The notes under the pieces: model-generated | Seen by the model: the letters and a program-made list of their open reading frames with translations, nothing else | The model's database searches: none | Told to the model about the DNA's origin: nothing | Program-made: the position numbers and the translations under genes | Shown here: piece after piece, positions 6,713 to 15,519 of the stretch | How positions within the stretch are numbered: position 1 is the first letter of the stretch | Layout of the letters: each line of letters starts with the position of its first letter | Assembly (NCBI RefSeq): GCF_025137375.1 | Contig: NZ_CP073720.1 | Location: 9,758,501 to 9,822,500, forward strand | DNA length: 64,000 nt | From: Dactylosporangium fulvum | GTDB taxonomy: Bacteria; Actinomycetota; Actinomycetes; Mycobacteriales; Micromonosporaceae | Direction of reading: 5' to 3'

Positions 6713-8050
6713 TCAGGCGGTGCGGGCCGAGGTCTCGTACCGGCTCGGCGGGCGGGCCAACCCGTAGTGCTCGCGCAGCGTGGTGCCCTCGTACTCGGTG
6801 CGGAACAGGCCGCGCTCGCGCAGGATCGGCACGACCTGGTCGACGAAGTTCTCCAGCCCCGACGGCAGGGCCGCGCCCATCACGTTGAAGCCGTCGGCCG
6901 CGCCGTTGTCGAACCATTCCTGCAGCACGTCGGCGGTCTGCTCCGGGGTACCGATGAATGTCCAGTGACCGCGGCCGCCGCCCAGCCGTCCGATGAGCTG
7001 GCGCACGGTCAGTCGCTCGCGCCGCGCCAGGTTCACGATCAGGCTGGACCGGCTCTGCGCGCCCTCGATCGAGGCGCTGTCCGGGATGTCGTCCGGCAGC
7101 TGCTCGTCCAGGACCAGCCGGGCGACCGGCACCTCCAGAATCTCCGAGAGCTGCCCGAGCCCGAACTCCGGCACGATCAGGTCCTCGAGCTCCTGGGCCT
7201 TACGCTGCGCCTCCGCCTCGGTCGAGCCGAGGATCGGCACGATGCCCGGCAGGATCTTGACCGCGGCCGGATCCCGGCCCAATGCGGCCGCCCGCGCCTT
7301 CAGATCCGCGTAGAACTGCTGGGCGTCGGCGATCGTCTGCTGCGCGGTGAAGACCGCGTCGGCGTAGCGGGCGGCGAAGTCCTTGCCGTCGTGCGAGGAG
7401 CCGGCCTGCACGAGCAGCGGGTGGCCCTGCGGCGGGCGCGGCACGTTCAGCGCGCCCTCGACCTTGTAGTAGTCGCCGCGGTGGCCGATGGCGTGCACCT
7501 TGGCCGGGTCGATGTAGCGGCCGCGGGCCTTGTCGGCCAGCCGGGCGTCGTCGTCCCAGGAGTCCCACAGCTTGCGGGAGACCTCCACGAACTCGGTCGC
7601 CCGGCGGTACCGGTCGAGGTGGTCCGGGCGGTCGCCGAGGCCGAAGTTGCGCGCGGCGTCCCGCCCGGCCGTGGTGACGATGTTCCAGCCCGCGCGGCCG
7701 CCGCTGACGTGGTCCAGAGAGGCGAAGCGGCGGGCCAGGTTGTACGGCTCGTTGTACGTCGTCGAGGCGGTGGCGATCAGCCCGATCCGGCTCGTCGCGG
7801 CCGCGAGGATCGTCAGCAGGATCGTGGGCTCCAGCTGGCCGGCCGGGCGGAACTCGATGCCCTGCCACAGCGCGGGGCCGTCGGCCAGGAACAGCGAGTC
7901 GAGCTTGCCGCGCTCGGCGATCTGGGCCAGGCGGATCCAGTGCTGCACGTCAACGTCGGCGTAGGGGTCGCTCTCGGGCAGCCGCCACGCCGCCTCGTGA
8001 TGCCCCGAGCTCATCAGGAACGCGTTGAGATGCAGTTGCCGACCGGTCAT
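6713..8050 (-). CDS. FMN-dependent monooxygenase, NtaA/SnaA/DszA group
   Basis: A 445-residue LLM-class flavin monooxygenase of the two-component type that needs reduced FMN from a separate reductase. Landmarks are LHLNAFLMSSGHHEAAWR at the N-terminus, DSLFLADGPALWQG, the substrate/flavin segments TSRIGLIATASTTYNEPYNLARRFASLDH and GRAGWNIVTT, and WDSWDDDA with HRGDYYKVEGALNVPRPPQG. The ATG at 8050 overlaps the permease stop (ATGA), so it is the last gene of the sulfonate operon. Family members desulfonate or oxidise organosulfur or polyaminocarboxylate substrates. The operon context favours carbon-sulfur bond cleavage of an imported sulfonate. The reductase is not in the window. Confidence 0.9.
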   Translation of the reverse strand: MTGRQLHLNAFLMSSGHHEAAWRLPESDPYADVDVQHWIRLAQIAERGKLDSLFLADGPALWQGIEFRPAGQLEPTILLTILAAATSRIGLIATASTTYNEPYNLARRFASLDHVSGGRAGWNIVTTAGRDAARNFGLGDRPDHLDRYRRATEFVEVSRKLWDSWDDDARLADKARGRYIDPAKVHAIGHRGDYYKVEGALNVPRPPQGHPLLVQAGSSHDGKDFAARYADAVFTAQQTIADAQQFYADLKARAAALGRDPAAVKILPGIVPILGSTEAEAQRKAQELEDLIVPEFGLGQLSEILEVPVARLVLDEQLPDDIPDSASIEGAQSRSSLIVNLARRERLTVRQLIGRLGGGRGHWTFIGTPEQTADVLQEWFDNGAADGFNVMGAALPSGLENFVDQVVPILRERGLFRTEYEGTTLREHYGLARPPSRYETSARTA

Positions 8051-8907
8051 GCTCGCCACCTCAGTACCTTCGACTCGATGAACAGCAACAGGTAGTTGAA
8101 CGCGACGCCGATGATCGACACGGTGAGGATGCCGGCGTACATCTCGGGGATCTGGAAGTTGAACTGCGCGGAAATGATCATGTAGCCGAGGCCGGCCTTC
8201 GCACCCACGTACTCGGTGGTGATCAGCACGAGCATGGAGGCCGCGCCGGCGAGCCGGATGCCGGTGAAGATCGTCGGCAGCGCCGCCGGGACGATCACCT
8301 TGGCGAAGAGCTTGATGTGCGGCAGCCCGAGCGAGCGGGCCGACTTGATCAGCAGCGGGTCGACGTCGCGGGCGCCGCTGATCGTGTTGTACAGCACCGG
8401 CCAGAAGCAGGCGTAGGCGATGATCGCGATCTTCGACGTGTCGCCGATGCCGAGGATCAGGGTGAAGACGGGCAGCAGGGCCACCGCCGCCGTGTTGAGG
8501 AAGATGGCCAGCAGCGGCGAGAGGACCCCGGCCACCGCGCGGTACCAGGCGATGAGCAGCCCCAGCGGCACCGCGATCGAGATGGCGATCGCGAAGCCGG
8601 CCAGCGAGCGGTGCAGGCTGGCCCAGATGTTGGTCCACAGGTCGCCGTCGACCGCGAGCCCCCACCAGGTGTCCAGCACCTCGCTCAGCGGTGACAGGAA
8701 CGCCCGGTCGACCCAGCCGACCGTCGGCGCGACCTGCCACAGCGCGAGGAAGGCGGCGATGGCGACGATCCGCCGCACGCCGGAGCCGAGCAGCCGCGCC
8801 ACACGCAACGATGCTCGCGCTCGCGCCGGAAGGCCAGGTGCGCCGCCGTCCGGCGTCCCCGCGCGGCCGGCCGGCTGGTCGATGACCGCGATCGTGGTCT
8901 CAGACAC
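8047..8907 (-). CDS. Sulfonate/taurine-type ABC permease
   Basis: A 286-residue BPD-type inner-membrane permease of the SsuC/TauC group. After a basic, Pro/Gly-rich N-terminus there are about six TM segments. The EAA-like loop that docks the ATPase (DVDPLLIKSARSLGLPHIKLFAKVIVPAALPTIFTGIRLA) lies around residues 165-205. It overlaps the ATPase gene by eight bases and the monooxygenase gene by four. Confidence 0.93.
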   Translation of the reverse strand: MSETTIAVIDQPAGRAGTPDGGAPGLPARARASLRVARLLGSGVRRIVAIAAFLALWQVAPTVGWVDRAFLSPLSEVLDTWWGLAVDGDLWTNIWASLHRSLAGFAIAISIAVPLGLLIAWYRAVAGVLSPLLAIFLNTAAVALLPVFTLILGIGDTSKIAIIAYACFWPVLYNTISGARDVDPLLIKSARSLGLPHIKLFAKVIVPAALPTIFTGIRLAGAASMLVLITTEYVGAKAGLGYMIISAQFNFQIPEMYAGILTVSIIGVAFNYLLLFIESKVLRWRA

Positions 8908-9736
8908 CGGCGGCCACCGCCTCGCCCGCCACGTAGCCCGAACCCTGCGTCTCGAAGGCCTTGCGCACCTCGTCGTGCAGCAGCTCCCAGATCTCGCGGC
9001 GGTAGCGGACGAACTCCGGCGTCGAGCGGGGGTCGCCGCCGCCGCTGTCCGGCAGCTCGATGTCCACGATGCGCTTGATCCTTCCCGGCCGTGCGGTCAT
9101 CACCGCGACCCGCTGGCCCAGGTACACCGCCTCTTCGATGCTGTGCGTGATGAACAGCACCGTGGTGCCGGTGCGCCGCCAGATCGACAGCAGGTCCTCC
9201 TGCAGCGCCTCCCGTGTCTGCGCGTCCAGCGCCGCATAGGGCTCGTCCATCAGCAGGACCTCGGGCTCGTACGCCAGGCTGCGGGCGATGGCCACCCGCT
9301 GGCGCATGCCGCCGGAGAGCTCGTGCGGGTACCGGTCGGCGAAGGCCGTCAGCCCGACGAGCGCCAGCATCTCCCGGGCCCGCTCGGCCCGCCGCCGGCG
9401 GGGCACGCCCTTGACCTCGAGGCCGAACTCGACGTTGGCCTGCGCGGTCCGCCACGGGAACAGGGCGTACTGCTGGAAGACCACGCCGCGGTCCAGGCCG
9501 GGGCCGGTGACGGGCCGCCCGCCGATGGTCAGCTCGCCGGAGGTCGGGCTGGTCAGCCCGGCGATCAGGTCCAGCAGCGTGGACTTGCCGCACCCGCTCG
9601 GGCCGACCAGCGCGAGGAACTCCCCGGCGGTGATGTCGAGGCTGATGTTCTCCAAGGCCGTCAACGCGCCCGAGTTGCGGGCGGGGAACGTCTTGGTGAT
9701 GTTCCTGATCCTGATCTCGGTGTTGTCGGCCATCAC
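8900..9736 (-). CDS. Sulfonate/taurine-type ABC ATPase
   Basis: A 278-residue nucleotide-binding subunit of the SsuB/TauB group. Walker A is GPSGCGKST, the Q-loop region is VVFQQYALFPWRT, the signature is LSGGMRQR, Walker B is EVLLMDEPYAALD and the switch His is in VLFITHSIEEAV. It energises import through the adjacent permease. The start lies four bases after the binding-protein gene. Confidence 0.95.
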   Translation of the reverse strand: MMADNTEIRIRNITKTFPARNSGALTALENISLDITAGEFLALVGPSGCGKSTLLDLIAGLTSPTSGELTIGGRPVTGPGLDRGVVFQQYALFPWRTAQANVEFGLEVKGVPRRRRAERAREMLALVGLTAFADRYPHELSGGMRQRVAIARSLAYEPEVLLMDEPYAALDAQTREALQEDLLSIWRRTGTTVLFITHSIEEAVYLGQRVAVMTARPGRIKRIVDIELPDSGGGDPRSTPEFVRYRREIWELLHDEVRKAFETQGSGYVAGEAVAAGV

Positions 9737-9740
9737 CCGC

Positions 9741-10823
9741 TCACCCCTTCGCCCCGGCCGGCAGCGCGGGCGAGGTCGCGTTCGGGTTGAACTCGTTGGT
9801 GTAGAGGTCCGACGGCTTCGGGGCCTGCTTCACCGACCCGGTGGTGATCAGCCAGTCCTGCCACAGCGCGAAGTCGCCGTCGACGATGTAGCCGTAGTGC
9901 GACGGCACGCCGACGCTCTGCCAGTACTTCAGCGACGCCGTCGACTCGTTGGTCCGCGCCCGCGCCTCGACGATCTTCGTGAAGGTGGCGACGACCTCGT
10001 CGCGCGGCGTCGTGCGCTCCCACTCGATCGCCTTGCCGACGCCGTCGACGAAGGCGCGCACCGCCGCCGGGTTCTTCTTGATGAAGTCGTTGCGGAACAC
10101 GTACTGCCCACCGTTGACCGGCCCGTACAGGTCCTTGTGGGTGAACAGCGTCCGCACCCCGCCGGCCGCCTCGGCCCGCTGCCGGAACTGCCCGGAGAGC
10201 GCGACCGCGTCGATCTGGCCCTTGCGCAGCGCGTCCTCGGCGTTCGGCGGCGGCAGCGTCACCAGCTCGACCTTCTTGATGTCGGCCGGGGACAGCCCGG
10301 CCTTGTGCAGCACGTTGAAGATGTCGGCCTCGTTCTGTCCGCCGAGGGTGTTCACGCCGACCTTCTTGCCGACCAGTTCCCTGGGCTCCTTGAGCGGGCT
10401 GCCGTCCAGCACGTAGTACCCGGTGAACTCCTTGGCGTCGCTGCCGTAGTAGTTGATCACCGCCTTGATGCCGGCGCCGGAGCTGACGAGCTTCTCCACG
10501 GCGCCGCCGAAGGCGCCCCCGAACTCGGTCTCGCCGGTGGCCGCGGACTGGATGTCCTGGGGCCCGCTGATGGTGTTGCCGACCCACTTGAGCTTGATCT
10601 TGCCGTCGAAGTAGCCGAGGTGCTCGGCCACCTCCGGCAGCGTGACCTGGTTGGCCCAGCCCTGGTACCGCAGGGTGGTGACGCCCGAGGCATCGGGCTC
10701 GCTACCGCTGGCCTTGGCCGAGCCGCAAGCCGACAGCGCGGCCGCCGCCGCGACGGCGAGGACCGCCAGCGCCCCGGCCGCGGGCCGGCCCCGTTCGTTT
10801 CGTAGACGTACGAGCATGCTCAT
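9741..10823 (-). CDS. Sulfonate/taurine-type binding lipoprotein
   Basis: A 360-residue solute-binding protein. A basic N-terminus and hydrophobic stretch lead to the lipobox LSAC with Cys33, so the mature protein is a lipid-anchored surface receptor. The fold pattern (TLRYQGWANQVTLPEVAEHLGYF..., GVNTLGGQNEADIFNVL) matches the SsuA/TauA/NitT family. AGGA lies eight bases before the ATG at 10823; an alternative ATG is two codons in. Ligand inferred as an alkanesulfonate or taurine-like compound from the operon. Confidence 0.9.
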   Translation of the reverse strand: MSMLVRLRNERGRPAAGALAVLAVAAAAALSACGSAKASGSEPDASGVTTLRYQGWANQVTLPEVAEHLGYFDGKIKLKWVGNTISGPQDIQSAATGETEFGGAFGGAVEKLVSSGAGIKAVINYYGSDAKEFTGYYVLDGSPLKEPRELVGKKVGVNTLGGQNEADIFNVLHKAGLSPADIKKVELVTLPPPNAEDALRKGQIDAVALSGQFRQRAEAAGGVRTLFTHKDLYGPVNGGQYVFRNDFIKKNPAAVRAFVDGVGKAIEWERTTPRDEVVATFTKIVEARARTNESTASLKYWQSVGVPSHYGYIVDGDFALWQDWLITTGSVKQAPKPSDLYTNEFNPNATSPALPAGAKG

Positions 10824-10848
10824 GTCCGTGTCCTGTTCGTGTCGGCCG

Positions 10849-11772
10849 TCACGCGACGGCCGGGAGAGAGATGGCCGGCGTGTAGTGCGAAGCGTCGCCG
10901 GAAATGGAGTAGCTCGCCTTGCCGTGCACGCCGACCGGGATTTCGCCGGCGACCGTGACGCGATTCAGGCGGCGCGGAAGATCGTCATAGTTGTCGATCG
11001 CATAATGCTGGGTGATGCGGTTGTCGAAGATGACGAGCTCATTCGGCGACCACCGCCACCGCAGCACGTTCTCGGGCCGGGTGACATACGACTGCAGCAG
11101 CCGGAGAATGTCGCGCGACTCGGTGTTGGAAAGCCCGACGATCCGGCTCGCGAAACCGCCGATGAACAGCCCCCGCTCGCCGGTGAGCGGATGTACGCGC
11201 ACGACGGGGTGCACCGTCTCGTAGCCGATGGAGGTGAACTGCGCCCGGCGCTCCCGCGCGCCCTCGTCCAGCGACTCCGGCGGCACCGCGTAGTCGTAGT
11301 CGTTGGTGTGCACCGCCCACAGCGTCTCGGCGAACGCGCGCAGCGGCTCCGGAAGGTCCCGGTAGGCCGCGGCCGCGTTGGCGATCAGCGTCTCACCGCC
11401 GTACGGCGGCAGCACGATGCTGCGCAGCGTGCTGACCTGCGGCGGGCTGACCACGAAGGTGACGTCCGTGTGCCAGTGGTTCGCCCGGCCCTGCTCGCTG
11501 TCGACCGGCAGCACATTGGGCGCGCCCGGCTCCGACGGCACCGTCGGGTGGGCGGTGGTGAGCTCGCCGAAGTAGCGGGCGAAACGCTCCTGGCCGGCGT
11601 CGTCGAGGTCGACGTCCTTGAAAACGAGCGCCTTGTGCTCGTTCAGCGCGGCGCGGATCGCGGCGACGGTTTCCCCGTCCAGCTCGTCGCCGATGTTCAC
11701 GCCGCGGATTTCGGCCCCGATACGGGCGGTGACCTTACGGACGGAAAGTGCGGTGAGGCTGCCTGTTGTCAT
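10849..11772 (-). CDS. TauD/TfdA-family Fe(II)/2-oxoglutarate dioxygenase
   Basis: A 307-residue oxygenase. The facial triad is readable: His and Asp in NHWHTDVTF (HxD) and the distal His in NRITQHYAIDNY. The RRLNRVT segment supplies the Arg that binds 2-oxoglutarate. The length and motif spacing match TauD-like enzymes that hydroxylate the carbon next to sulfur, releasing sulfite. First gene of the operon; the ATG at 11772 has a strong GAGGAGG seven bases upstream. A Cys-ending leader peptide lies 126 bases further upstream. Exact substrate unknown. Confidence 0.9.
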   Translation of the reverse strand: MTTGSLTALSVRKVTARIGAEIRGVNIGDELDGETVAAIRAALNEHKALVFKDVDLDDAGQERFARYFGELTTAHPTVPSEPGAPNVLPVDSEQGRANHWHTDVTFVVSPPQVSTLRSIVLPPYGGETLIANAAAAYRDLPEPLRAFAETLWAVHTNDYDYAVPPESLDEGARERRAQFTSIGYETVHPVVRVHPLTGERGLFIGGFASRIVGLSNTESRDILRLLQSYVTRPENVLRWRWSPNELVIFDNRITQHYAIDNYDDLPRRLNRVTVAGEIPVGVHGKASYSISGDASHYTPAISLPAVA

Positions 11773-11897
11773 CGCGATTCCTCCTCGAATCTGCGTTCGG
11801 GCACGCGAACGGCATCGTTGCGGCCCTCATGCGGCCGTACGATTGTGAAGATGGCGCGGTAAGACCGGAAATCACCGCACCGAAGAAGCAGCGTCGA

Positions 11898-11996
11898 TCA
11901 ACGACACTGCATGGACACCGACAACATGTTGTCGATGACGCGCCGCCTCGTGAAGGCGATGTGTCGGGGCGAGAAGAGTCGCCCGGGTCCGGTCAT
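11898..11996 (-). CDS. Putative cysteine-type leader peptide of the sulfonate operon
   Basis: A 32-residue reading frame beginning MTGPGRLFSPRHIAF and ending TRRRVIDNMLSVSMQCR-stop. The tail matches, by eye, the actinobacterial leader-peptide pattern of Arg-rich (R)RRHIDLxRVxSxxCR upstream of sulfur-assimilation genes, which is thought to sense Cys supply through translation. It sits 126 bases upstream of the dioxygenase gene on the same strand. A possible promoter (TTGACA at 12032-12027, GACGAT at 12008-12003) would start transcription close to the ATG, so the peptide could be leaderless. The start codon choice is uncertain. Confidence 0.6.
   Translation of the reverse strand: MTGPGRLFSPRHIAFTRRRVIDNMLSVSMQCR
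11919..11934. promoter_or_regulatory. Perfect 16-bp palindrome inside the leader peptide
   Basis: CGACAACATGTTGTCG is fully self-complementary and lies over the IDNMLS codons of the leader peptide, between promoter and operon. It could be an operator for a dimeric regulator, or the loopless core of an RNA hairpin involved in attenuation. Confidence 0.45.
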
Positions 11997-12053
11997 GCAT
12001 CGATCGTCGCCGTGCGCCGATATGCATGTCAACTTTCCACGGAACTAAATTAA

Positions 12054-12408
12054 GTCGATTGCCGTGACCATTCAGCAGGTTCGCCTGTGCGGTGCCCGGC
12101 GGGAACACGGGCGGGTTGGCGGCGGCGATCGCCACGAGCCGGGCCGGGGTGAAGGTGGTGAACCGGACCTAGGTTGGAACCCCGACCGCGACGTTGGCCT
12201 GGTACGCGCCGAACGCGTCCTGCGCCGGCATCTCGTGGCGACGCGGTGACATGCCATCGGGTGACCGGAGCCGTCCGCAGACGCGAAGCGATCGGTGCCG
12301 GCCAGATCGCCGCGACCTCACATGCCACGACGTCCAGACATCGGCATGGGCGCGAACTTGATCAACGCGCCATCGACCTGACCTCCGTGGCATAACCGGA
12401 CACTCCGG
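12054..12408. other. Intergenic stretch upstream of the sulfonate promoter
   Basis: No supported gene. A minus-strand open stretch just upstream of the promoter reads FTTFTPARLVAIAAANPPVF then PPGTAQANLLNGH, which looks protein-like but has neither a start nor a stop in sensible places. It may be the end of a lost gene. A short ACCGGA/TCCGGT hairpin at 12396-12410 overlaps the stop of the next gene and may act as its terminator. Confidence 0.35.
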
Positions 12409-12915
12409 TCAGCTCTCCATGGCGATTTCGATGACCTTGCCACCATCGTCGAATTTCACCGCTATCAGATTGTCCGTCAATTCGCTGCCGGTCGTGTAGT
12501 CAAACACCGCGCAGCTGTCAGCTGTGTCCGGGTAGAGCCCGATACGAGTCAGATGCATCCGGGAAAGAAACGTATCCGCATCCATGGACCTGCCGTCTTC
12601 CGTGCCGAGGGCTGCGCTGCGCTCGTCCGCGCCCAGATCATCGAGATGGTGGTCCAGGTAGTCCCTGACCGCAGAGCCCTCCTGGCTCCAGTCCTCTCGC
12701 ATGGCCAGCCTGGCGAGTTGATCGAAGCCCGCTACGTCGACGGCGAACCGCGCGACGCTCGTCAGCGCGCTGGAGTTCATCGTGGCCCCGTGGAACCAGA
12801 GGTCAACGCGGACGGTGCGACTTGCCCATTCGATCGAGGTTTCCCAGACGTTGTCGTCTCGTTCCGGGTCGAACTCAACGTCGCCGAGAATTGCGTGGGT
12901 TAATCTGCTCGCCAT
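12409..12915 (-). CDS. DUF2004-like hypothetical protein
   Basis: A 168-residue acidic, soluble protein starting MASRLTHAILGDVEFD. A beta-rich first half (WETSIEWASRTVRVDLWFHG) and a helical middle (AMREDWSQEGSAVRDYLDHH) resemble the DUF2004 family, whose members often sit among polymorphic-toxin immunity proteins or act as solitary cytosolic proteins. A longer frame to 13029 exists, but its extra residues are Arg-rich and I consider them untranslated. No neighbour hints at its role. Assignment is tentative. Confidence 0.6.
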   Translation of the reverse strand: MASRLTHAILGDVEFDPERDDNVWETSIEWASRTVRVDLWFHGATMNSSALTSVARFAVDVAGFDQLARLAMREDWSQEGSAVRDYLDHHLDDLGADERSAALGTEDGRSMDADTFLSRMHLTRIGLYPDTADSCAVFDYTTGSELTDNLIAVKFDDGGKVIEIAMES

Positions 12916-13108
12916 CGCCGACAGCCGTTCCGTTCTGTAGAGAACCCGGAGCCGGAAGCTGGATCGACACGGGTCCACATCCCTCCGCAGTGTAGCGGTC
13001 ACGATCAACCCTGATCGCGTCCGAGCCATCGCGTCATATCAAGCCAGAACAACGCCGGGGCCCGGCAGGGGTCCACATAGCAGCCTCCTGCCTCATACAC
13101 TCCCCAGC

Positions 13109-14407
13109 GTGACGCGACCCCCCTCCGACAGCATCGCCCTCGGTGAGGCCTCCGGCGCCAGTGTCCCGCCCCCTAGGCGCGCACAGGCGACCGACACATC
13201 CGAGACCCCGGTCGTGCCGGCAGATCCACCGGCCGGCACACCGGGCCGACCGGCCACCATCTTCGGTTGGTACGGCGGGTCGCTGTTCGCCGGCACCGCC
13301 GCATGGCTGCTGTGCATGTGCAACGCGATATTGCTCACGTACTTCGCGCATCTGCTCAAGCCCACGCCGACCAGCTGGAAGGTGCTGGTCGGCGCATGGG
13401 GGCAATGGGACTGGGGCTTCTACCGGATCATCGCCACTGACGGCTACGACGGGATGTACACCCCAGAGGACACTCGCATCGGGGCGTTCTTCCCGCTCTA
13501 CGGCCTGCTGGTCCGCTGGTTCGACTGGGTGGTGCCCGGGCCACCGGTCTTCGCCGGGCTGGTCGTCTCCAGCCTCGCCCTGCTGGGCACGCTGGTCATG
13601 CTGCACCGCACGGTCAGTCATGAGTTCGACGGGCGGACCGCGAACCGGACGATGGCGGTGCTGGCCGCGTTCCCGACCGCGTTCTTCCTGGTCGCACCGT
13701 ACCCGTCGGGGCTGATCCTGTTCTTCTCCGTCACCTGCTTCTACGCACTGCGGACCGGGCACTGGTGGGTCGCCGGTGTTTTCGCCGCGCTGGCCTCGGG
13801 CACCCGCGCCTCCGGGGTTCTGCTCGCCGTGCCGTTCGCCTACGAATACCTGCGCCAGCACGAGTTCAAGCTGCGACGGTTCCGCTGGGACGTGCTGGCG
13901 ATCGGACTGGTGCCGGCCGGGCTGGTCGCCTACGCGGCATACACGCAGCACGCCTACGGCGACGCACTGCTGTTCAGCCACGCCCAAGCGAACTGGGGCC
14001 GGCACTTCGCCGGTCCATGGGTATCGATCTGGCACACGATTCAGGGGCTCGTGCACACGCCGATTTCCGTCAACCAGGTAAACGTGCTGAACCTAGGCGC
14101 GGTGCTGCTGGTGGGAGCGCTTCTGGTGCTGTCCCTCGTCGGGCCGTGGAAGCTGCCCAGGCATCTGCTGGCCGTTCCACTGCTGGGCATCACGCAGTGG
14201 TTGTTCATCGTCAGTTTCCCCGGTTGGCCCGAGCCCACCGGCCGCCTGCCGTCAGCCTCCCGGCACGTGCTGGAGATCTTCCCGGCGTTCATTCTGCTGG
14301 CCCGGATAGCCCAGCTGCGACATTTCGCGTATGCCTACTTCTACCTAGCACTCGCCGTGCAGGGCGCAATCACGATCCACTACCTCAACGGCGGCTGGAT
14401 CGCCTGA
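13109..14407 (+). CDS. PIG-V/GT-C-type membrane mannosyltransferase
   Basis: A 432-residue integral membrane protein with a Pro-rich cytoplasmic N-terminus of about 50 residues and then some 9-10 TM helices. The first extracytoplasmic loop carries WGQWDWGFYRIIATDGYDGMY. The Asp next to the Trp/Phe cluster matches the catalytic loop of PIG-V-like GT-C enzymes, which use polyprenyl-phosphate sugars. The FFPLYGLLVRW and FLVAPYPSGLILFFS segments fit the same family. The start is the GTG at 13109. It converges on the glycosylation cluster at 14.5-19 kb and may decorate the same envelope glycan or a protein. Confidence 0.82.
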   Translation: MTRPPSDSIALGEASGASVPPPRRAQATDTSETPVVPADPPAGTPGRPATIFGWYGGSLFAGTAAWLLCMCNAILLTYFAHLLKPTPTSWKVLVGAWGQWDWGFYRIIATDGYDGMYTPEDTRIGAFFPLYGLLVRWFDWVVPGPPVFAGLVVSSLALLGTLVMLHRTVSHEFDGRTANRTMAVLAAFPTAFFLVAPYPSGLILFFSVTCFYALRTGHWWVAGVFAALASGTRASGVLLAVPFAYEYLRQHEFKLRRFRWDVLAIGLVPAGLVAYAAYTQHAYGDALLFSHAQANWGRHFAGPWVSIWHTIQGLVHTPISVNQVNVLNLGAVLLVGALLVLSLVGPWKLPRHLLAVPLLGITQWLFIVSFPGWPEPTGRLPSASRHVLEIFPAFILLARIAQLRHFAYAYFYLALAVQGAITIHYLNGGWIA

Positions 14408-14438
14408 CGCTGCGCTGCGGTCATACCGTACGAAACGA

Positions 14439-14470
14439 CCGAGCGCCCCACCTTGAGGCGGGGCGCTCGG
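14439..14470. terminator. Bidirectional terminator between convergent glycosylation genes
   Basis: CCGAGCGCCCC (14439-14449) pairs perfectly with GGGGCGCTCGG (14460-14470) across a 10-base loop, 32 bases after the plus-strand stop and 13 bases after the minus-strand stop. Confidence 0.8.
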
Positions 14471-14482
14471 CAACGGTTCGTT

Positions 14483-15508
14483 CTAGAGCCGGCCTTCCTT
14501 GACTGCTTCGGTCACCCATGGGATGACCTCGTCGAGCATCTTGTCGAGCGAGGTGGTGGCCTCGTAGCCGAGGATCTGTTTGGCTTTCGACACGTCCGGG
14601 ACGCGCTTCTGCACGTCGTACTCGTACGGGTCGTCGGACACGACGCTGAACGGCACGTCCGGGCCTTTGATCTTGCGCCAGATCACCTCGGCCAGTTCGA
14701 GCACCGTGGTCGACTCGGCGGTGGAGATGTTGAAGTCCTCGTTGAAGGCCTTCTCGTGCTCCACCGCGGTGATGATGCCCTTGGCGAGGTCACCACCGTA
14801 GGTGTAGTGGCGCACCTGCTCGCCGCTGCCCAGGATGTGCAGCGGGTCCTGCCCCTTGACGATCTTCTGCACCAGATCGGGCACCACGTGCGACATCGCC
14901 AGCTTGACGTTGCCGGAGAGCACCTCGACCTCACCCAACGCCCGGCCCTCACCGACACCGACACAGTTGAACGGCCGCACAATCGTGTAGGGCAGCTTGT
15001 ACTGGTCCCAGGCAGCCTTCGCGTAATACTCGACGGCGAGCTTCTGGAACCCGTACGACGACAACGGCGGCGGCACCTGCCGCTCGTCACCCTCCTTCGA
15101 CGGCCAGTGCGTCGTCGACTCGAACACCATCGACGACGACAGGTACGTCATCTTCTTGAGCGTGCCCGCCTGATACGCCTTGATCGCCGCGTCGCAGGAC
15201 GACGCCATGATCCGCTCGTTGGTGGCGAGCAGATCGTAGGCATAGGCGTGGAAATACGAGATACCACCGATCATCGCCGCGCCGGCGATGAAATGCTCAC
15301 AACCGTCCAGCAACTCCGAGACAAGGTCGACGTCACGCGCGTCACCCTCAACGAAACGGTAACCGGGGTGGGAGTCGTAGCTGCGGGTGACCGGACCGTA
15401 CTTCGAGTAGTTGTCCAAGCCGACCACCTGGTAGCCGCGGGACAGCAGCTCCTCGACGACATACCCCCCGATGAAGCCGGCCGAGCCGGTGACCAGGACC
15501 TTTGCCAC
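14483..15508 (-). CDS. NAD-dependent epimerase/dehydratase (extended SDR)
   Basis: A 341-residue nucleotide-sugar modifying enzyme. The Rossmann motif GSAGFIGG lies near residue 8. The active-site Tyr and Lys are in SSYGFQKLAVEYYAK, with the Ser in YLSSSMVFE. RPFNCVGVGEG and the HYTYGGDLAKGI segment are typical of GalE/RmlB-like extended SDRs. The GTG at 15508 has AAGGAG five bases upstream, whereas the GTG two codons earlier would be too close. It is the last gene of the UDP-sugar dehydrogenase/GT2 operon, so it probably acts on the oxidised nucleotide sugar. Confidence 0.9.
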   Translation of the reverse strand: MAKVLVTGSAGFIGGYVVEELLSRGYQVVGLDNYSKYGPVTRSYDSHPGYRFVEGDARDVDLVSELLDGCEHFIAGAAMIGGISYFHAYAYDLLATNERIMASSCDAAIKAYQAGTLKKMTYLSSSMVFESTTHWPSKEGDERQVPPPLSSYGFQKLAVEYYAKAAWDQYKLPYTIVRPFNCVGVGEGRALGEVEVLSGNVKLAMSHVVPDLVQKIVKGQDPLHILGSGEQVRHYTYGGDLAKGIITAVEHEKAFNEDFNISTAESTTVLELAEVIWRKIKGPDVPFSVVSDDPYEYDVQKRVPDVSKAKQILGYEATTSLDKMLDEVIPWVTEAVKEGRL

Positions 15509-15519
15509 AAACACTCCTT

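Noticed and set aside
11872-12135. 87-codon minus-strand frame overlapping the leader peptide in another frame
   Set aside because: It crosses the putative promoter and lacks a recognisable pattern. The +1 frame has the leader-peptide signature instead.
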